Shown: positions 27,573 through 29,581 of the stretch, piece after piece
Layout of the letters: every line of letters begins with the position of its first letter
Numbering within the stretch: the stretch's first letter is position 1
Virus record (IMG/VR): IMGVR_UViG_3300005613_000309
Location: 1 to 29,581 of that record
From: a virus
DNA length: 29,581 nt
Direction: 5' to 3' (one strand)
Position numbers and translations under genes: made by a program
Notes under the pieces: model-generated
Database searches by the model: none
The model's input: only the letters and a program-made list of their open reading frames with translations
Told to the model about the DNA's origin: nothing

Positions 27573-29581
27573 ATGAAAAGTAAAATGAAGTTAATGTTAG
27601 GTGATAATATGTTATCACTAAAAAAACTACCAGATAATAGTGTAGATAGTATTGTTACAGACCCGCCATACGGATTATCATTTATGGGTAAGAAGTGGGA
27701 TTATGATGTGCCATCTGTTGAGTTCTGGAAAGAAGTTTATAGAGTTCTAAAACCTGGCGGTCATATCTTATCGTTCGGGGGAACAAGAACATATCACAGA
27801 ATGGTTGTGAATATAGAAGATGCTGGCTTTGAGATAAGAGACCAAGTGATGTGGTTGTATGGAAGTGGTTTTCCTAAAAGTCATAACATCGGTAAGGCTG
27901 TTGATAAAATTGAAGGTAATGAGCGTGAGGTTGTTGGAACAAAAAAACAACATAATATAAAAGGTGACAAATTGAACTATTCAACCATACACGACAAACC
28001 TGAATATGAAGAACTTCAAGTTACAAAAGGCACCTCACAATATGAAGGTTGGGGAACTGCTCTGAAGCCCGCACAAGAAATTATAGCCGTGGCTCAGAAG
28101 CCAGAAGATTTAGAGGGAACGGCGTTAAACTTGATATATATAATAAAAAGTGAATTATGGAAATTATATGTGAAAATTGTGGAGAGCAGTTCCGAGTTAA
28201 ACCAAGTAGAGCAAAAAGAGGTGTTAGATACTGCTCTATGTCTTGTAGAGAAAAACACCAATATACAGGTCGCTTTACAAGGGCTGATGGATATGTCGCA
28301 ATTAAGATTGATGGAAAATATATGTTGGAACACCGTTGGATTATGGAGCAACATATTGGAAGACCTTTATCAAAAGATGAGCAGATACACCACATCAACG
28401 AAATTAAATCTGATAATAGACTTGAAAACCTTAAAATCGTTGGAGTGGCAGAACATATTAGAGAACATCATCCAAGTCAAAAACAACCAGATAGATGGTG
28501 TGAATGTAAATGTCTTAACTGCGGAGGTTCTTTTCAACGCCTTAAACTTGAAGTTGAAAGACATCCAACGACATTCTGTGGAAGACAATGTTATATACAA
28601 GGAAGACAAAATGGATTGTCTAAATGAACCAATCTGTCTGGCGAGAAAACCACTATCAGAAAAGTCAGTCGCCGAAAATGTCTTAAAGTGGGGAACTGGT
28701 GGTATAAATATAGATGGTTGTAGGGTTGCAACAACAGATACTTATCATTATAAAAATGGACCACAAGGTAATAGTTTTAGTGTTGGTAAAGAACCAGATG
28801 GTAAAAGAACTGAACCAGTTGAGATGAATAGTGAAGGAAGATTTCCAGCCAACCTTATTTTAGAGTGTATATGTGATGAGGTGATAAAAGGTGAGAAAGG
28901 TGAGGTTAAAAGAATAAAAAGTGATGGTGGTAATACAGAAAATAGAAGATTTGGTAATGGAAAAGGTTTGGGACCTTGTGAGACAAATGCTTATAACGAC
29001 AAAGGTGATATTCACACTAATCCGATGTGTCCTTGTAGATTGTTGGACGAACAGAGTGGTTCTGGTGCCTCACGCTTCTTTTTTAAGGCATCTTACAACT
29101 TTTTAGAGCAAAAGGAATATAAAAAGAAAAACGAATGTCAGCAAAACAACTACAAACTTGTCCAGTATGTGGAACAAAGTGGCTTGAGTATATCTCAAAT
29201 AACAGAACTTATTGCTCAAACAAATGTAGAGGATTGGATAAAAGAAAAACTCGTCCTTCTTGTAAAATCTGCTCTAAACCTGTCCGAAAAATGCACAATG
29301 TATATTGTAGCAAACATTGTAGCAATAGCGACAGAGAATATGGCGTCACCTCTTATTCAGGACTTTATCACAGAGTTAGAAAATTATATCCTAATCCAGA
29401 ACCTTGCTCACATTGTGGAGATACAGGACAACATAGACACCACCCCGACTACACAAAGCCTTATGAAATTGTTTGGCTCTGTTCTGCCTGTCATAGAAAA
29501 GAACATCAAACAGGACACATTGGTAAAGGAGGAACAAAAGTCCGAACAGAACAAATCAACTTATAGGTTCGTATATCAAGC
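27573..29581 (+). CDS. DNA methyltransferase, beta class, N-terminal and middle part (continues at base 1)
   Basis: From ATG 27573 the frame is open to the window end and on to 487 across the circular join (790 residues). It begins KLMLGDNMLSLKKLPDNSVD, then motif IV SIVTDPPYG (D30-Y33) for amino-methyl transfer, LKPGGHILSFGG, and WGTALKPAQE near 168. The phage methyltransferase core resumes at ARKPLSEKSVAENVLKWGTG (~357) and continues to SGSGASRFFF (~500); motif I is near residues 742-752. Between these pieces the frame passes through two complete HNH genes without a stop, adding two peptides of about 160 residues with no methyltransferase similarity. Codon use here has more C- and G-ending codons than elsewhere, suggesting transfer. 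Whether the long protein folds, or is joined in some other way, is open. Confidence 0.85.
   Translation, partial: MKSKMKLMLGDNMLSLKKLPDNSVDSIVTDPPYGLSFMGKKWDYDVPSVEFWKEVYRVLKPGGHILSFGGTRTYHRMVVNIEDAGFEIRDQVMWLYGSGFPKSHNIGKAVDKIEGNEREVVGTKKQHNIKGDKLNYSTIHDKPEYEELQVTKGTSQYEGWGTALKPAQEIIAVAQKPEDLEGTALNLIYIIKSELWKLYVKIVESSSELNQVEQKEVLDTALCLVEKNTNIQVALQGLMDMSQLRLMENICWNTVGLWSNILEDLYQKMSRYTTSTKLNLIIDLKTLKSLEWQNILENIIQVKNNQIDGVNVNVLTAEVLFNALNLKLKDIQRHSVEDNVIYKEDKMDCLNEPICLARKPLSEKSVAENVLKWGTGGINIDGCRVATTDTYHYKNGPQGNSFSVGKEPDGKRTEPVEMNSEGRFPANLILECICDEVIKGEKGEVKRIKSDGGNTENRRFGNGKGLGPCETNAYNDKGDIHTNPMCPCRLLDEQSGSGASRFFFKASYNFLEQKEYKKKNECQQNNYKLVQYVEQSGLSISQITELIAQTNVEDWIKEKLVLLVKSALNLSEKCTMYIVANIVAIATENMASPLIQDFITELENYILIQNLAHIVEIQDNIDTTPTTQSLMKLFGSVLPVIEKNIKQDTLVKEEQKSEQNKSTYRFVYQ
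28157..28627 (+). CDS. HNH homing endonuclease 1, nested in the methyltransferase in another frame
   Basis: The 156-residue protein has a zinc finger (C5, C8, C26, C30: CENCGEQF then YCSMSC). A YTGRFTRADGYVAI beta element and an HNH nuclease core follow (EHRWIMEQHIG with H59, IHHINEIKSDNRLENL with H78-H79 and N87/N91, EHIREHH). A second zinc finger (CKCLNCGGSF, FCGRQC) ends the protein. Finger-HNH-finger is typical of phage free-standing homing endonucleases. It lies wholly within the methyltransferase gene, one base out of phase. Its TGA (28625-28627) overlaps the GAA (28626-28628) where the methyltransferase motif resumes. It has no dedicated promoter. It probably cuts uninterrupted alleles of the same gene. 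Confidence 0.85.
   Translation: MEIICENCGEQFRVKPSRAKRGVRYCSMSCREKHQYTGRFTRADGYVAIKIDGKYMLEHRWIMEQHIGRPLSKDEQIHHINEIKSDNRLENLKIVGVAEHIREHHPSQKQPDRWCECKCLNCGGSFQRLKLEVERHPTTFCGRQCYIQGRQNGLSK
29135..29566 (+). CDS. HNH homing endonuclease 2, nested in the methyltransferase in another frame
   Basis: The 143-residue protein has two N-terminal zinc fingers (C9, C12, C27, C31 and C43, C46, C58, C62), a linker VTSYSGLYHRVRKLYPNPEP, then the HNH core: CSHCGDTGQHRHHPDY (C91, C94, H102, H103) and IVWLCSACHRKEH (C116, C119, H120, H124). It is the same frame relative to the methyltransferase as the first HNH gene but belongs to a different HNH subgroup, so it is not a simple duplicate. Its TAG (29564-29566) overlaps AGG (29565-29567), where the methyltransferase core resumes as RFVYQAK. 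The last 108 bases lie in the terminal repeat. Confidence 0.85.
   Translation: MSAKQLQTCPVCGTKWLEYISNNRTYCSNKCRGLDKRKTRPSCKICSKPVRKMHNVYCSKHCSNSDREYGVTSYSGLYHRVRKLYPNPEPCSHCGDTGQHRHHPDYTKPYEIVWLCSACHRKEHQTGHIGKGGTKVRTEQINL
29459..29581. repeat. Direct terminal repeat, right copy
   Basis: Exact copy of bases 1-123; see the left copy. It contains the end of HNH gene 2 and the point where the methyltransferase core resumes. Confidence 0.95.

Noticed and set aside
28100-28630. HNH insertions as group I introns
   Set aside because: Each insert is about 490-550 nt and nearly all HNH coding sequence, leaving no room for a separate group I core, and the host frame stays open throughout. I saw no obvious core elements.
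28921-29106. Plus-strand frame within the methyltransferase
   Set aside because: The methyltransferase core is in another frame here (GTGGINIDGCR before it, SGSGASRFFF within it); the product resembles nothing.
28077-29567. HNH insertions as inteins
   Set aside because: The HNH genes are out of frame with the methyltransferase, and no Cys/Ser start or His-Asn end of a splicing domain is visible in the host frame at the borders.
1-29581. tRNA, rRNA, integrase, attachment sites or transposase
   Set aside because: I found no sequence with tRNA-like arms, no recombinase or transposase motifs and no insertion-sequence ends in reading the window.

Overview
The window looks like one complete small tailed-phage genome (Caudoviricetes, siphovirus-like) of 29,458 bp, assembled as a circle. 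The first 123 bases recur exactly as the last 123 (29459-29581). A DNA methyltransferase reading frame runs off the right end and continues in frame from base 2, so the ends belong together. The DNA is strongly AT-rich. Start codons are preceded by A-rich leaders instead of Shine-Dalgarno sequences, and many proteins resemble families I know from phages of Bacteroidota. A Bacteroidota host (Flavobacteriia or Bacteroidia type) is therefore the best inference. I see no integrase, tRNA gene, CRISPR array or recognisable lysin.

Layout. (1) 27573-29458 plus 1-2339: packaging and modification, with a methyltransferase, a truncated ParB-like protein, and the small and large terminase subunits. (2) 2445-15831: tail module, with a tail assembly chaperone made in two forms by a predicted -1 frameshift, a neck-type protein fused to a collagen-like stalk, a PKD/leucine-rich-repeat adhesin, a gp10-like protein, three large tail or fibre proteins and the tape measure. 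(3) 15848-21873: head module, with XkdF-like protease, scaffold-like protein, major capsid, tail tube, a terminator, small structural proteins, portal, head-tail connector and small membrane proteins. Tail genes thus precede head genes, and the portal lies far from terL. (4) 21914-23193: two minus-strand genes, a PD-(D/E)XK nuclease and an unknown. (5) 23194-23510: a 317-bp non-coding control region with divergent signals, repeats and a hairpin, a candidate replication origin. (6) 23511-27491: a minimal family-A polymerase-like gene, then a run of small genes that includes a sigma-like helix-turn-helix protein and a membrane protein.

Two sets of phage-specific promoter-like motifs stand out. 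One (TTAGAAAA, then TCTATTATA starting exactly 20 nt later) precedes six transcription units, mostly structural. The other (ACATAATATATA-type, partly with a shared 17-nt ATAAAAAATCCACCTTT element) precedes small-gene clusters and the nuclease. The sigma-like gene at 25723 is a natural candidate for the switch between them.

The most unusual feature is the methyltransferase. Its 790-codon frame stays open across two complete HNH endonuclease genes (28157-28627 and 29135-29566). Both are nested in the same alternative frame, both lie between catalytic motifs IV and I, and both have a stop codon overlapping the first codon of a resumed methyltransferase motif.
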